The notes under the pieces: model-generated
Told to the model about the DNA's origin: nothing
The model's database searches: none
Seen by the model: the letters and a program-made list of their open reading frames with translations, nothing else
Shown here: positions 1 through 9,262 of the stretch, in pieces
Layout: each line of letters starts with the position of its first letter
Position numbering within the stretch: position 1 is the first letter of the stretch
Position numbers and translations under genes: made by a program
DNA from: Novosphingobium mathurense
Lineage (GTDB): Bacteria; Pseudomonadota; Alphaproteobacteria; Sphingomonadales; Sphingomonadaceae
Assembly: GCF_900168325.1 (NCBI RefSeq)
Contig: NZ_FVZE01000003.1
Coordinates: 310,001 to 374,000 of the forward strand
Length of the DNA: 64,000 nucleotides
Direction: 5' to 3'

Positions 1-235
1 CGATGCGCATGTCGCCTACGCGAATGGTGTCTGCCGTAATGCGCGCACCGAAACGCGAGTAGCCCATCATCGCGAGGGCGATAGTCGTCTTGCCCGATCC
101 GGATTCGCCGATGAGTGCGAGCACTTCGCCCTTGGGAATTGCGAAAGAGACGTCCTCGACGATGGCCTTCCTTGTGCCATCGGGCAGGGTGACGTCGATG
201 ACGAGGCCGTTAACTTCAACTGCAGGCGCGCTCAT
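1..235 (-). CDS. ABC transporter ATP-binding protein (Opp/Dpp/Nik type), partial
   Basis: This is the N-terminal 78 residues of an ABC ATPase; the rest lies beyond the window edge. A Walker A P-loop (GESGSGKTT, about residues 43-51) follows a beta-rich start with the usual LVIDV and VEDVSF strands. Its ATG overlaps the TGA of the upstream permease gene (ATGA), so translation is probably coupled. With the two permeases and the family-5 binding protein upstream, it should energise import of a peptide, metal chelate or similar solute across the inner membrane. The substrate cannot be told from this fragment. Confidence 0.93.
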   Translation of the reverse strand, partial: MSAPAVEVNGLVIDVTLPDGTRKAIVEDVSFAIPKGEVLALIGESGSGKTTIALAMMGYSRFGARITADTIRVGDMRI

Positions 236-1056
236 GCCTTGCCTCCCGGCTTGAGGGCATCGATCAGCAGGTTGGCGCCCACTGTCAGCGTGGCGATCGC
301 CAGGGCGGGGACGATGATCGCCAGCGCGCCTTCCGTGATGCCGGAGATGTTCTCACGAACCAGTGAGCCGAGGTCGGCATGGGGCGGCTGGACGCCAAGG
401 CCGAGGAAGCTCAGGCCCGAAAGCAGGAGCACGACGAACACGAAGCGCAGACCGGTATCGGCGAGGAGGGGGTGGATCATGTTGGGCAGGACTTCGCGAA
501 GGGCGATATGCACCGGGCCTTCACCGCGGGCGCGGGCAACCTGCACGAAATCGAGTGCGACAAGGTTCATCGCCAGCGCCCTGGCAATGCGGAAATTGCC
601 GGGAACGTATGTCAATGTGGCGATGAGAAGCAGCAGCGGGAGCGAGGAGCCGAATGCCGCCACGAGGACCAACGCGAAAATCTTCGACGGGATGGAAATG
701 AACGTGTCCATCGCTCGGGAGATGACTTCGTCGGTCCAGCCGCCACGGATCGCGGCCAGCAGTGCAAACGACGTTCCGATGCAGACAGCAAGGATCGCTG
801 CGCCCAGCGCGAGGAACACGGTGTAGCGCGATCCCCACAGGACGCGGCTGAGCACGTCACGGCCAAGGTAGTCGCTGCCGAGCCAGAACCGGGAAGAGGC
901 TCCGCTGAATACGTCCTGGTCGACGAAGGCGCCGACGGAATAGGGCGCCAGCGATGGGCCGGCGAGCGCAATGGCGAGCCAGAAGACGACGAGGGTCAGC
1001 CCTATGCGGCCCGATGCCGGCAGATTGCGCAAGAAGGAGGTGAGCTTTCCGGTCAT
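232..1056 (-). CDS. ABC transporter permease, DppC/OppC family
   Basis: This 274-residue inner-membrane permease has a first hydrophobic segment at about residues 15-35, followed by a periplasmic loop with the GSDYLGRDVLSR signature typical of DppC/OppC/NikC proteins. Further membrane spans follow, and an ARGEGP-type EAA loop contacts the ATPase. The chosen ATG overlaps the TGA of the preceding permease by ATGA. Much longer reading in this frame upstream only shadows that permease. It should pair with the DppB-like permease as the heterodimeric channel. Confidence 0.93.
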   Translation of the reverse strand: MTGKLTSFLRNLPASGRIGLTLVVFWLAIALAGPSLAPYSVGAFVDQDVFSGASSRFWLGSDYLGRDVLSRVLWGSRYTVFLALGAAILAVCIGTSFALLAAIRGGWTDEVISRAMDTFISIPSKIFALVLVAAFGSSLPLLLLIATLTYVPGNFRIARALAMNLVALDFVQVARARGEGPVHIALREVLPNMIHPLLADTGLRFVFVVLLLSGLSFLGLGVQPPHADLGSLVRENISGITEGALAIIVPALAIATLTVGANLLIDALKPGGKA

Positions 1057-2033
1057 GCGCGCAGTCTCGGATTGGCGAGGATGGCGACGATGTCCGCGAC
1101 CAGCATGAGGGCGAGGTATGTCGCGCAGAAGATCATCGCGCAGGATTGCAGCAGGGGCATATCTCGGCTCGTCACGGCATTGACCATAAGGCTGGCCAGG
1201 CCGGGGAAATTGAAAATAGTCTCTACGATGATCGCACCGCCCATGAGGTAGGAGAGCGAGAGCGCCATGGCATTGACTACCGGACCGACGGCATTGGGCA
1301 TGACGTGGAACAGGACGATGCGCGAGAAGGGCACGCCTTTGAGCTTGGCCATTTCGACATAGGGCCGGTCGAGCTGGTCGGCGACGGCAGCACGCGTCAT
1401 GCGGGCCATCTGCGCAACGACCACGCAGGTCAGCGAGAAGACCGGCAGCGCCATAGAGCGCAACATTTGCCCCCAGCTTGCATCGGGCGTGACCAGGGCG
1501 ATCGAGGGCAGCCACAGAAGCTTCACCGAGAAGACGAGAACACCCAGTGTCGCGATCAGGAATTCTGGCATGGCGACCAGCGAGAGGGTCGTGATGTTCA
1601 GCATGCTGTCAAGCTTGCCGCCACGATTGATCGCGCTCGATATGCCGATGGTCAGGGCAATGACGGTCGAGATGACCGCGGTGATCCCGGCAAGCGTCAA
1701 CGAGTTGGGCAGGCGGTTGGAAATGATCTGGCCGACCGGCATGTTGGCGACGTAGGACATGCCGGCATTGCCCCGCACGATTCCGCCTAGCCAATCGACG
1801 TAGCGGACGTGAGCAGGGCGATCGAGACCCATTTCGTGTCGCAGTGAGGCAACCTGTTCAGGCGTCGCGCTCTGGCCCAGGAGTTCCTGCGCCGCATCGC
1901 CGGGGAGAAGGCCGCTCACCGTAAATATCACAAGGGAAACGAGGAACAGCGTGAGCAACGAAGAGAGCACGCGCTTGCCGATCAGCGGCACGAGCTTGGC
2001 TAGCGAGGATTGGGGTTTTTCTGGAGCCGACAT
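1053..2033 (-). CDS. ABC transporter permease, DppB/OppB family
   Basis: This 326-residue protein has about six membrane spans. The family features visible are a first span near residues 20-45 (SLLTLFLVSLVIFTVSGLLPGD), the long periplasmic loop with LGLDRP-like MGLDRPAHVRY, and the cytoplasmic EAA loop near MAKLKGVPFSRIVLFHVMPNA. It would form the import channel with the DppC-like partner. Its ATG overlaps the stop of the binding-protein gene by one base (TGATG), so all four transporter genes are translationally linked. Confidence 0.93.
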   Translation of the reverse strand: MSAPEKPQSSLAKLVPLIGKRVLSSLLTLFLVSLVIFTVSGLLPGDAAQELLGQSATPEQVASLRHEMGLDRPAHVRYVDWLGGIVRGNAGMSYVANMPVGQIISNRLPNSLTLAGITAVISTVIALTIGISSAINRGGKLDSMLNITTLSLVAMPEFLIATLGVLVFSVKLLWLPSIALVTPDASWGQMLRSMALPVFSLTCVVVAQMARMTRAAVADQLDRPYVEMAKLKGVPFSRIVLFHVMPNAVGPVVNAMALSLSYLMGGAIIVETIFNFPGLASLMVNAVTSRDMPLLQSCAMIFCATYLALMLVADIVAILANPRLRA

Positions 2034-3580
2034 CAGTCTTCCCACCAGACATATTCGGCGAAGCGGTAGCCCATGAAGGCACCGAGCGGGACCGGGCGCA
2101 GCCCCTTGAGGCGGCGATCGTAGCCGTCGATGAGGCTGATGAAGACCGGGATCGCCACGCCGCACTTGTCGTGCACGATGCGTTGCATCTCGCCGTAGAG
2201 TTCACCGCGACGTGCTTCGTCGGCTTCACCGCGCGCTTCGATGAGCAGGCGGTCGAAGCGTTCGTTCTTCCAGCCGCTCTCGTTCCAGTCTGCCTTCGAG
2301 TCGAAGAACAGGCTGAAAATTAGGTCGGCGGTTGGCCGCGGATTGCAGTTTCCGAAGCTCATGGGATGGCGCATCCAGTGCGTCGACCAGTAGCCGTCGG
2401 CGGGTACGCGGTTGACTGCAAAGTTCAGCCCGACCTTCGAGCCGTATTCCTGCAGGATCGAGGCCATGTCGACCGACCCTTCAGCCGCGGTTGAGGCGAA
2501 GACGGGAAGGCGCACGCCGCTCAGCCCGGCGCGCTGCACATGCCAGCGCGCCTTGTCGAGATCGAGCACGGTCTGCGGCACGTCCGGATTGAAATAGGGC
2601 TGGAAGGGCGCGATTGGCTGATCGTTGGCGATGGTGGCGTAATTGCGGAACAGGGCGCGCTTGATCAGCGGACGGTCGATCATCAGCTTAACCGCTTGCA
2701 CGAAATCCGCATTGCCGGTCGGCAACTGGTCCTGGCGCATGACCAGATCGGTGAAAAGCGCGGAAGGGGTTGCCATCACCGCATAGGCGGGATCGACCTC
2801 GACGCGCCGGGTCGAGCGCGGATTAATGGCGTTGCACAGCTGGATGTCGCCCGAGAGCAGCGCGTTCACGCGGCTTACCTCGTCCGGGATTGCGATCAGT
2901 TCGACACGCTCCAGGTGCGGGCGCCCCGGGATCCAGTACTCTTCGTTGCGAATGACCTCGGTGCGCACACCCGCCTGGAACTTGGCGAGACGGAAGGGGC
3001 CGGTCCCCGTGCCGTCGGGAGAGCTTTGTCCGGCGCGCACGATCAGGAAGTGCGGCTGGGCCATGATCGTGGGCAGGTCGGCATTGGCGCCGGTGAGGCG
3101 GAGCACTACCCCATAGCGACCGTCCGCGCGTATTTCGGCGAACTGGCTGGCGATGGTTGCCATTTTGGACGCGACCGCCGGGTCTTTGTGACGCAGCAGT
3201 GAATAGACGACGTCTTCTGACGTCAATTCGCTGCCGTCGTGAAAGCGCACGCCACGTTGAAGTTCGAAATGCCAGGTGATCCGGTCCGCGCTTTCGATGG
3301 TCTTTGCCAACGAAGGACGCGGTATGAGGCTTTCGTCCTCGATACAGGTCAGTCCGTTGTAGAGCATGAAATGGCGAACGTAGTCCGTGGACAACGAGCC
3401 TTTGGCCGGGTCGAGCGTATCGGCAGTAGAGGCGGCCTGGGTCGCGACCCGAATGCTGCCGCCCTTTTTCGGTGCAGCCTTATGCTCGTTGCTTCCGCAG
3501 CCGCCCAGGGCCAATATGCCAGCCCCGGCAAGTCCTGCGCCGATTACGCTTCGCCTCGACAGGTTGTTGCCGATCAGCAT
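2033..3580 (-). CDS. ABC transporter substrate-binding lipoprotein, SBP_bac_5 family, Tat signal
   Basis: This 515-residue periplasmic binding protein belongs to the peptide/nickel/opine family 5. The start was chosen for its signal sequence: twin arginines at residues 9-10 (SRRSVIG) precede a hydrophobic stretch and a lipobox LGGC with Cys28, implying a Tat-exported lipoprotein. The mature part shows the family's TLDPAKG and GTGPFRLAKF elements. It is the first gene of the ABC operon and overlaps the next gene. Family members bind oligopeptides, nickel complexes, metallophores or heme. The neighbouring siderophore-type receptor and HupE/UreJ genes make a metal chelate a reasonable guess, but this is inference. 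Confidence 0.92.
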   Translation of the reverse strand: MLIGNNLSRRSVIGAGLAGAGILALGGCGSNEHKAAPKKGGSIRVATQAASTADTLDPAKGSLSTDYVRHFMLYNGLTCIEDESLIPRPSLAKTIESADRITWHFELQRGVRFHDGSELTSEDVVYSLLRHKDPAVASKMATIASQFAEIRADGRYGVVLRLTGANADLPTIMAQPHFLIVRAGQSSPDGTGTGPFRLAKFQAGVRTEVIRNEEYWIPGRPHLERVELIAIPDEVSRVNALLSGDIQLCNAINPRSTRRVEVDPAYAVMATPSALFTDLVMRQDQLPTGNADFVQAVKLMIDRPLIKRALFRNYATIANDQPIAPFQPYFNPDVPQTVLDLDKARWHVQRAGLSGVRLPVFASTAAEGSVDMASILQEYGSKVGLNFAVNRVPADGYWSTHWMRHPMSFGNCNPRPTADLIFSLFFDSKADWNESGWKNERFDRLLIEARGEADEARRGELYGEMQRIVHDKCGVAIPVFISLIDGYDRRLKGLRPVPLGAFMGYRFAEYVWWED

Positions 3581-3698
3581 GCCCTGAAGTCCTTCGCGCG
3601 GCTTCGTGACCCAGCCGCCAACGCCTCGCGCCGCCCCGATCGGGGGAACGGGTGACGCGAGACGCGGCGGGTGAGCGGGATTGTCACGTTGCAGGCGA

Positions 3699-4391
3699 TC
3701 AGAGGCCGACGACTGCCGGCAGGCAACCGATGTGCGGGATCTCAATGTCGCGGTAGTTCGCATTCGACGGCTCATGGCCGCGGCCGACGAATACGCGGCA
3801 GCCGAAGCCGAGGTCCGTTGCCGTATTCTGGTCGTAGCGGAAGCTGGAAGAGACGTGCATCATCACTTCGGGGCCGCAACCAAGCTGGTCGAACATGTAT
3901 TCGAATGCCTGCATGCGCGGCTTGTAGGCCTGGGCGCTTTCGGCCGTGTAGACACGGTGGAAGGGCGCGCCGAGCAGGGCGACGTTGTGCGGGATCTGAT
4001 CGTTCATCGCGTTGGAGAGGATGACGAGCGGGATCTTGTCGGCAATCTTCGAAAGGCCGCCGGGCACGTCGGGATGCGGACCCCACTTGGGAACCATGTG
4101 GTAGATGGAATCGGCGTCGGCTTCGCGGTATTCGACGCCGAACGCCTTTGCGGTGCGGCGCACGGCGTTGCGAATGACTTCCTGATAGGGCTTCCAGGGG
4201 CCCAGTGTCTCGTCGAAGCGGTAGGTCGAGAAGACGGAACACATGTGATCCATGGCCTCGGCCGGGATACGATCTGCAAAGAACTCGCGGGCCATTTCCG
4301 ACATTTGGAAACGGATCAGCGTGCCGTAGCAGTCGAAGCTGATGTACTTGGGCCGGAACGCGGGGGTGAAGCTGGGACTGGCGCTGGTCAT
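3699..4391 (-). CDS. haloacid dehalogenase type II (HAD superfamily hydrolase)
   Basis: This 230-residue HAD hydrolase is of the L-2-haloacid dehalogenase type. Motif I is FDCYGTLI with nucleophile Asp20, motif II is LSNAMN, and motif III includes AYKPRMQAF; the lid region lies between. Such enzymes hydrolyse 2-haloacids or phosphoesters, and assignment to true dehalogenation needs more than these motifs. ATG 4391 was preferred because family members start close to this point; a GTG 30 bases upstream is possible. It sits between the 2-hydroxyacid dehydrogenase gene and the ABC operon, on the same strand. Confidence 0.88.
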   Translation of the reverse strand: MTSASPSFTPAFRPKYISFDCYGTLIRFQMSEMAREFFADRIPAEAMDHMCSVFSTYRFDETLGPWKPYQEVIRNAVRRTAKAFGVEYREADADSIYHMVPKWGPHPDVPGGLSKIADKIPLVILSNAMNDQIPHNVALLGAPFHRVYTAESAQAYKPRMQAFEYMFDQLGCGPEVMMHVSSSFRYDQNTATDLGFGCRVFVGRGHEPSNANYRDIEIPHIGCLPAVVGL

Positions 4392-4545
4392 CTCGTCGCT
4401 TGATCCTCTTGCGCGGGCCACACATGCCTCGCGCTTCTCGATATGAATAAGGCCACTTCCGCCGCGTCACTTGCTTCCGATTGCAGGGAAGAAGTGAGGC
4501 AATTTGCGGCTTTGTCCTCGTGAATTCGGCATAGCATGCCGCAGC

Positions 4546-5475
4546 TCAATATCCCCTTGCACGGTCCACTTCGCCGTCCGGTTCTTCGCCCGCAAGGACG
4601 CGGCGCAGATTGGCGATCAGCGAATGCACCGCTGTTTCCCTGCGGGTGACGCCGGCTATGTGCGGAGTAAGGAAAATCGCAGGATGCGAATAGAATGGAT
4701 GGCCCTGCGGCAGCGGCTCCGGACTCGCCACATCGAGGAACGCTGCCGACAGTTGGCCTTCGTCAAGTGCTGCGCACAGGTCTTCGGCAATGAGGTGGCC
4801 GCCGCGCGCGGCATTGATGATCGCCGCCCCGTGCGGCAGGCGATCGAAGAGTTTGCGGCACAGTATGCCGCGGGTCTCTTCGGTTAGTGGAAGCAGGCAG
4901 ACTAGGATTTCGCAGCGGGCGAGGAACGGATCCAGACCGTCCGGCCCGGCATAAGTCTCGACACCCTCGATATCGGCTCCACAGCGGCTCCAGCCCAGCA
5001 GGTTGAAGCTGAGCGGCCTCAGGGCCTGGATGGACGCGCGCGCCAGTTCGCCGAGGCCAAGGAATCCGACCGTGCGTTCGGAGCAGAGCAGGACGTCGCG
5101 CTGGGTCCATCGGCCCGCGCGCTGCTCTGCCAGGTAGAACGGCAGGTCTCGGTGAAGGGCCAGCGCCGCCATGACGATGTATTGCGCCATGGTTACGGTA
5201 ATGCCCGGCTCGATCATGCGCACGACGCGAACATGCGGCGGGACGAGCGAGAGATCGAGCTGGTCGACGCCCGCGCCGATGCTGAAAAGGACTTCCAGAT
5301 TAGGCAGGCTTGCGATCAGTTCGGGCGTCAGGGTCCAGGCGACGAGGAAGCGGATCTCCTTCGCATCGCCAAGGTCGGGCCAGCAGCGAAAATCGACTTC
5401 GGGCATTTCGCGTGCGAAGATGTCGCGCCAGAGCGTGCCGCGCTCTTCATCGCCGCAGTGTAGGATCGAGGTCAT
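4546..5475 (-). CDS. D-2-hydroxyacid dehydrogenase (GhrA-like glyoxylate/hydroxypyruvate reductase)
   Basis: This 309-residue NAD(P)-dependent oxidoreductase should interconvert 2-keto and D-2-hydroxy acids. The nucleotide-binding segment is VGFLGLGELA in mid-protein, the INAARGG segment carries the catalytic Arg, and TPHIAG near the C terminus carries the catalytic His. Overall form matches the GhrA branch. The start codon overlaps the stop of the PepSY gene (ATGA), so it is translated from the same message as the receptor and PepSY genes. That is an unusual partner for an iron-type uptake operon. Confidence 0.88.
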   Translation of the reverse strand: MTSILHCGDEERGTLWRDIFAREMPEVDFRCWPDLGDAKEIRFLVAWTLTPELIASLPNLEVLFSIGAGVDQLDLSLVPPHVRVVRMIEPGITVTMAQYIVMAALALHRDLPFYLAEQRAGRWTQRDVLLCSERTVGFLGLGELARASIQALRPLSFNLLGWSRCGADIEGVETYAGPDGLDPFLARCEILVCLLPLTEETRGILCRKLFDRLPHGAAIINAARGGHLIAEDLCAALDEGQLSAAFLDVASPEPLPQGHPFYSHPAIFLTPHIAGVTRRETAVHSLIANLRRVLAGEEPDGEVDRARGY

Positions 5476-6521
5476 TTCTTGGTTCCCGGTCGAGAGGAGC
5501 GGCTGCGCCACCATTGCAGAGGGCCGCTGATGCAAAGGAAAATGAGTGCGAGAGCTTCGATCATGAGCAGCAGGCGGCCGGGAAGGCCGAAACTGTCTCC
5601 GGCATGGAGCGGCAGGACAGTCAGCCACAGTGCAGGATTTTCCCGGGACTTCAGGACTCCGTCGATACTGGGCGCGGTGGCATCGATGCTCACGACGTCG
5701 ACGGCGCGTGGACCGGCCTCGTCTGCGAAAAGGTTGACGGCAAGCGTGCCGTCGGTCGCGAACCGGATGTCGCGGACGTGGGCTTGGGGAAGGCGATCGT
5801 GCAGAAGCGCGATGGCGCTGTCTATCTGGTCGTCGCTCAGGGAAGTTGTGCGGATCGGGGCCGTGGGCGATGGTCCAAGCGGAAGGTCGGCGGCGGCGAG
5901 CAGTAAGCCGGTTATCGCGCTGAACAGCACCAGGATCGAGGCGATGGCCCCGGCGCTGCGATGATAGAGCCGCAGCTTGATGCGCGAAGGCAGGCTGCGG
6001 CGCACCTTGAGCGAGGCGATGATGCGGCCGCGTCCCGGCCACCAGTGTTTTACTCCGCTGGCGCCGATCAGGAAGAGCGCGAGGCCGTTGAGCGCAACGA
6101 TGGCGATGCCGAGCCAGTCGCCCAGCAGTCGGTAATGGATCTGCAGCGCCGCCTCGATCGGAAAGCGCCAGATCGGCCCAGAGGCAAGTACATGGGCATT
6201 GCCTGGATCGACCGAAGCGTAACGCACTTCTCCTTGCGCACCGGAAAGCTGCGCAAAGGCGGCCGCGTCGGCGTTCGAAGGCATGAAGAGGCGGGTAATC
6301 CGCATGGTCGGGAAGCTGTGGTGAACGCTGTCGAGCAGGGTCGATACTGGCGCCGGTTGTGTGCCAGGGTTGCTCTGGCGCGTCATTGCGGCGGGATCGA
6401 TCATCTGCGCCAGCGGCTCGCGAAACAGGATCAACGCTCCTGTCAGGGCCTGGATCAGCAGCAGGGGGGCAAAGGCCAGGGCGATCCAGCGATGGATGCG
6501 AAGGAAAGTACCGGGTTTCAT
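5472..6521 (-). CDS. PepSY-associated TM helix membrane protein
   Basis: This 349-residue inner-membrane protein starts with the characteristic RIHRWIALAFAPLLLIQALTG first span, has a central periplasmic part, a GVKHWWPGRGR-type cytoplasmic turn and a last span (LLLMIEALALIFLCISGPLQWW). The start at 6521 is supported by an AGGAC ribosome site five bases upstream. Members of this family accompany siderophore receptors and are thought to act in reduction or release of imported iron in the periplasm. It lies 73 bases downstream of such a receptor and overlaps the next gene. Confidence 0.9.
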   Translation of the reverse strand: MKPGTFLRIHRWIALAFAPLLLIQALTGALILFREPLAQMIDPAAMTRQSNPGTQPAPVSTLLDSVHHSFPTMRITRLFMPSNADAAAFAQLSGAQGEVRYASVDPGNAHVLASGPIWRFPIEAALQIHYRLLGDWLGIAIVALNGLALFLIGASGVKHWWPGRGRIIASLKVRRSLPSRIKLRLYHRSAGAIASILVLFSAITGLLLAAADLPLGPSPTAPIRTTSLSDDQIDSAIALLHDRLPQAHVRDIRFATDGTLAVNLFADEAGPRAVDVVSIDATAPSIDGVLKSRENPALWLTVLPLHAGDSFGLPGRLLLMIEALALIFLCISGPLQWWRSRSSRPGTKK

Positions 6522-6594
6522 GGCTGTCCTGAATATAGCGGCCGCCGCTCCCTGCTGGGAAGGGAGCGGCGGGAACGCTGTCGGGAGGCCGTCC

Positions 6595-8748
6595 TTAGAA
6601 GGAGAAGTCAACCCGGAAAGTTACCGCGCGCGGCTGGCCCGGCGAGACCCAGTACCGGTGGTAAGATGCCGGATAGTAGGTCACGTTGAACAGGTTTGTG
6701 GCATCGACGCTGAGCTTGACGCCATCGCTGGGCGCATAACTCGCCAGGGCGCGAACCAGCGTGTAGTCGGGCAGGTAGAAGTCGATGCCCGTTTCGCCGA
6801 GACGCTTGCTGGTGTAGTTGACTCCGCCGCCGATGGTTACGACGCCGGCATCGCCGAGATCGAATTCCTTGGTCACGAGCAGGTTGGCTGCGTGCTTGGG
6901 AATGTTGATCAGCGGATCGCCGGGCTGAATGTTCAGGCCGAAGCTGACGTCGAGTGCAGCGCTGGTCCACACGGCGTCGGTGTAGGCGTATGTCGCGAAG
7001 ACATTCAGCCCGCCGGGCAACTTGGCGTTGACGTCCGCCTCGATGCCCCGGCTGCGAGCCTTGCCGGCTGCAAGCGAGAAACCGGCATTTACCGGGTCGC
7101 TCGTCAGGATGTTGTTCTTCTTCATTGTATAGGCGGCAAGCGTTGCAGTGATCATGTTATTAGGTGACACGAAGCGCAGGCCGGCCTCGTAGGACTTGCT
7201 GGTTTCCGGTGCGAACGGGTTGCCGGCAAAGTCGATACCGCTGTTGGGACGGAAACCCGTGCCGTAGCTGGCATAAACGCTCAGTGTGTCGGTGAGCTGG
7301 TAGAGCGCGCCGATCGTCGGGCTGAACCGCTTCTTGACGACTATGGTGGTTGTGCCGTTGAGGTTGTTCACGATCTCCTGGCGGAAGTGGTCATAGCGAC
7401 CGCCGCCACGGATCTTGAACGCATCGGTGATGTCGATCTGGTCCTGGAAATAGACGCCCCAGGACTTCTGGGTTTCTCTGGAGTCTTGGATCGTCGAGGT
7501 CGGGATTGGAAGCTGACCATAGACCGGATTGTATATGTCAATCGCGTTGTTCGCAGCCGTAATCGGAGTGCCGGCCGTATAAGGACTTGGACGGAACCGC
7601 ATCTGGTTCAGATTGATCTTGAAGCGATCCCAGTCAGCGCCAACGAGGACATGGTGCGCGATCGAACCGGTGTAGAGTTTGCCCGAGATCTCGCCGCGGA
7701 ACACCAGGTTGGTGGTGTTGTAATCGCGGTGGCGGCGCTGCCTGGAAAGGTAGTTACCGGTCTCTTCAAGCGTCTGGCGGCTGCCAGCCAGTTCAGGATC
7801 GCTCGAATAGCCCCTGAACTTGGTATCGCGGTAGCCGAAACCGGCCAGGAAGACCCAGTCCTTTGCGATGTCCTGCTGGAACTGGACCTGGTGACCGAGT
7901 ACCTTGACCTTGGTCGGGCCATCGCCGGGTTCACCAAGGAACGTTGAGCGCGGGATCAGGCCGAGTACACCGTCGACGGCAACTACGCCGCGATCGAAGG
8001 GCACTTCCTGATCGACGAACTCCATTTCGTAGCTGATGCTCGTCGAGGACGAGGGTTCGAACAGTACGGAGGGCGATGCGACGATCTTGTTCGAATCGAC
8101 CGTGTCGCGGAAGCTGCCGGCATCCTGCGCGGCGCCATTGAGACGAATCGCAACCTTGTCGGTCAGGGCAAGGTTGTAGTCGCCTTCGACGCGATAGGTC
8201 GAGAAGCTGCCGGCCGAAGCTGCAAAACTGCCGAAGGTGCTGTCGAGCGTTGCCTTCTTGGTGATGATATTCACCGTACCGCCGGGCTCGCCACGGCCGA
8301 ATACGGCGCCGTTCGGGCCCTTGAGGACTTCGATGCGCTCGATGTTCGAAGCATCGCGCGGGCCGCCGTAACCGCGGCCACCGTTGAAGCCGTTGACGAG
8401 GAAGCCGCTCGGGAAGTTCTCATCGCCGGCAAAGCCACGGACCGCGAATGCATCCCACAGGCCGCCGAAATTGTTCTGACGGGCGATGCCGCTTGCCAGG
8501 TCGAGGGCGGTATCGAGTCGGGTTATATTCAGGTCCTGGAGCATCTTGCCGTCGATCTGCTGGACCGACTGCGGGATCTCTGCGAGCGGAACATCGCCGC
8601 GATACTGCTGGCGCTGGCCGACGACGGTAATCGTGTCGTCAGTGCCGGCATCATTCGGCGCATCGTCTGCCATGGCAATGGTTGGGAAGGCGATCATTGC
8701 CGTCCCTGCCAACAGGGAAGCTTGAACTGCGGAATTTAGAATTCTCAT
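6595..8748 (-). CDS. TonB-dependent siderophore-type receptor
   Basis: This 717-residue outer-membrane receptor has a signal peptide ending near ...PTIAMA and a TonB box in the segment DDTITVVGQRQ. Its plug domain contains RGFAGDE and the signature IERIEVLKGPNGAVFGRGEPGG, and the beta barrel ends in Phe (VDFSF), as the BAM machinery requires. The GEPGGTVNI form of the plug signature is typical of ferric-siderophore receptors. ATG 8748 is preceded by GAGGGG. It is the first gene of a run of minus-strand genes reaching the ABC importer, which suggests a full outer-to-inner membrane uptake path. Confidence 0.95.
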   Translation of the reverse strand: MRILNSAVQASLLAGTAMIAFPTIAMADDAPNDAGTDDTITVVGQRQQYRGDVPLAEIPQSVQQIDGKMLQDLNITRLDTALDLASGIARQNNFGGLWDAFAVRGFAGDENFPSGFLVNGFNGGRGYGGPRDASNIERIEVLKGPNGAVFGRGEPGGTVNIITKKATLDSTFGSFAASAGSFSTYRVEGDYNLALTDKVAIRLNGAAQDAGSFRDTVDSNKIVASPSVLFEPSSSTSISYEMEFVDQEVPFDRGVVAVDGVLGLIPRSTFLGEPGDGPTKVKVLGHQVQFQQDIAKDWVFLAGFGYRDTKFRGYSSDPELAGSRQTLEETGNYLSRQRRHRDYNTTNLVFRGEISGKLYTGSIAHHVLVGADWDRFKINLNQMRFRPSPYTAGTPITAANNAIDIYNPVYGQLPIPTSTIQDSRETQKSWGVYFQDQIDITDAFKIRGGGRYDHFRQEIVNNLNGTTTIVVKKRFSPTIGALYQLTDTLSVYASYGTGFRPNSGIDFAGNPFAPETSKSYEAGLRFVSPNNMITATLAAYTMKKNNILTSDPVNAGFSLAAGKARSRGIEADVNAKLPGGLNVFATYAYTDAVWTSAALDVSFGLNIQPGDPLINIPKHAANLLVTKEFDLGDAGVVTIGGGVNYTSKRLGETGIDFYLPDYTLVRALASYAPSDGVKLSVDATNLFNVTYYPASYHRYWVSPGQPRAVTFRVDFSF

Positions 8749-9192
8749 CTTCTGACCCCTCACTTGAGTTGTTCCCACGTCCTGCAAATTCCATTCGAGC
8801 AGATCTTGTGCGCTACATACTCCGCCAATTTCCGCGGATTCAGCGACCTGTCCGCTTCTTTTTGCTACGTCGAGGCTATCTGGAGCCTGACAAATCTTTC
8901 ATCGTAACTGGGGGGGGCGAGCGAATGATTATGACGAATTGTGGTCATAGTCCAATTATTCTGCCGTGCCCTTGTCGAAAGGTTGTTCAGCAGGACCTGC
9001 CGGTCCCGATAAGTTGATTGTGCACTTGCGATATTGATGGGTTGATGATTGGGCGGATGCTGGATTCGCTGTTTAGTTATGCATTTGTGCGACGCAGCAT
9101 TATGGTGACGTGCCTGCACTATGTCGGCTCCAGTCAAACCCATTCCGGGGCTCCGGAACAAATTATTATGCTCTTTCTAATTTCGGCGGGGC
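8749..9192. other. Intergenic leader of the siderophore-type receptor
   Basis: This is about 440 bases without a convincing gene. It should contain the promoter of the receptor on the minus strand. A run of eight G at about 8910-8917 and an AATGATTATGACGAATT stretch (8924-8940), faintly Fur-box-like, are visible. I do not claim a Fur site. Short open frames here have no ribosome site or family resemblance. Confidence 0.5.
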
Positions 9193-9234
9193 AAAAAAGA
9201 AGGGCGAAGCGCCGGATGGAAGCGCTTCGCCCTT
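9193..9234 (-). terminator. Rho-independent terminator of the DUF4198-HupE operon
   Basis: A perfect 13-bp stem (9200-9212 with 9222-9234, GC-rich core GGGCGAAGCGC) with a 9-base loop is followed on the minus strand by a run of six T (9193-9198). It lies just past the stop of the last gene of the minus-strand operon. Confidence 0.9.
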
Positions 9235-9262
9235 GTTCAGGCTCGGGAATGTCCCGGGTGGA

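Noticed and set aside
3581..3775. Longer N terminus for the ABC binding protein
   Set aside because: It would place 65 residues before a clear Tat signal and lipobox and overlap the HAD gene.
4527..4541. CGGCAT-AGC-ATGCCG hairpin before the HAD gene
   Set aside because: Only six-base arms, a three-base loop and no T tract; too weak to call a terminator or operator.
8865..9161. 98-residue open frame on the minus strand upstream of the siderophore-type receptor
   Set aside because: No ribosome site, unlikely composition and no family resemblance; it lies in the receptor leader.
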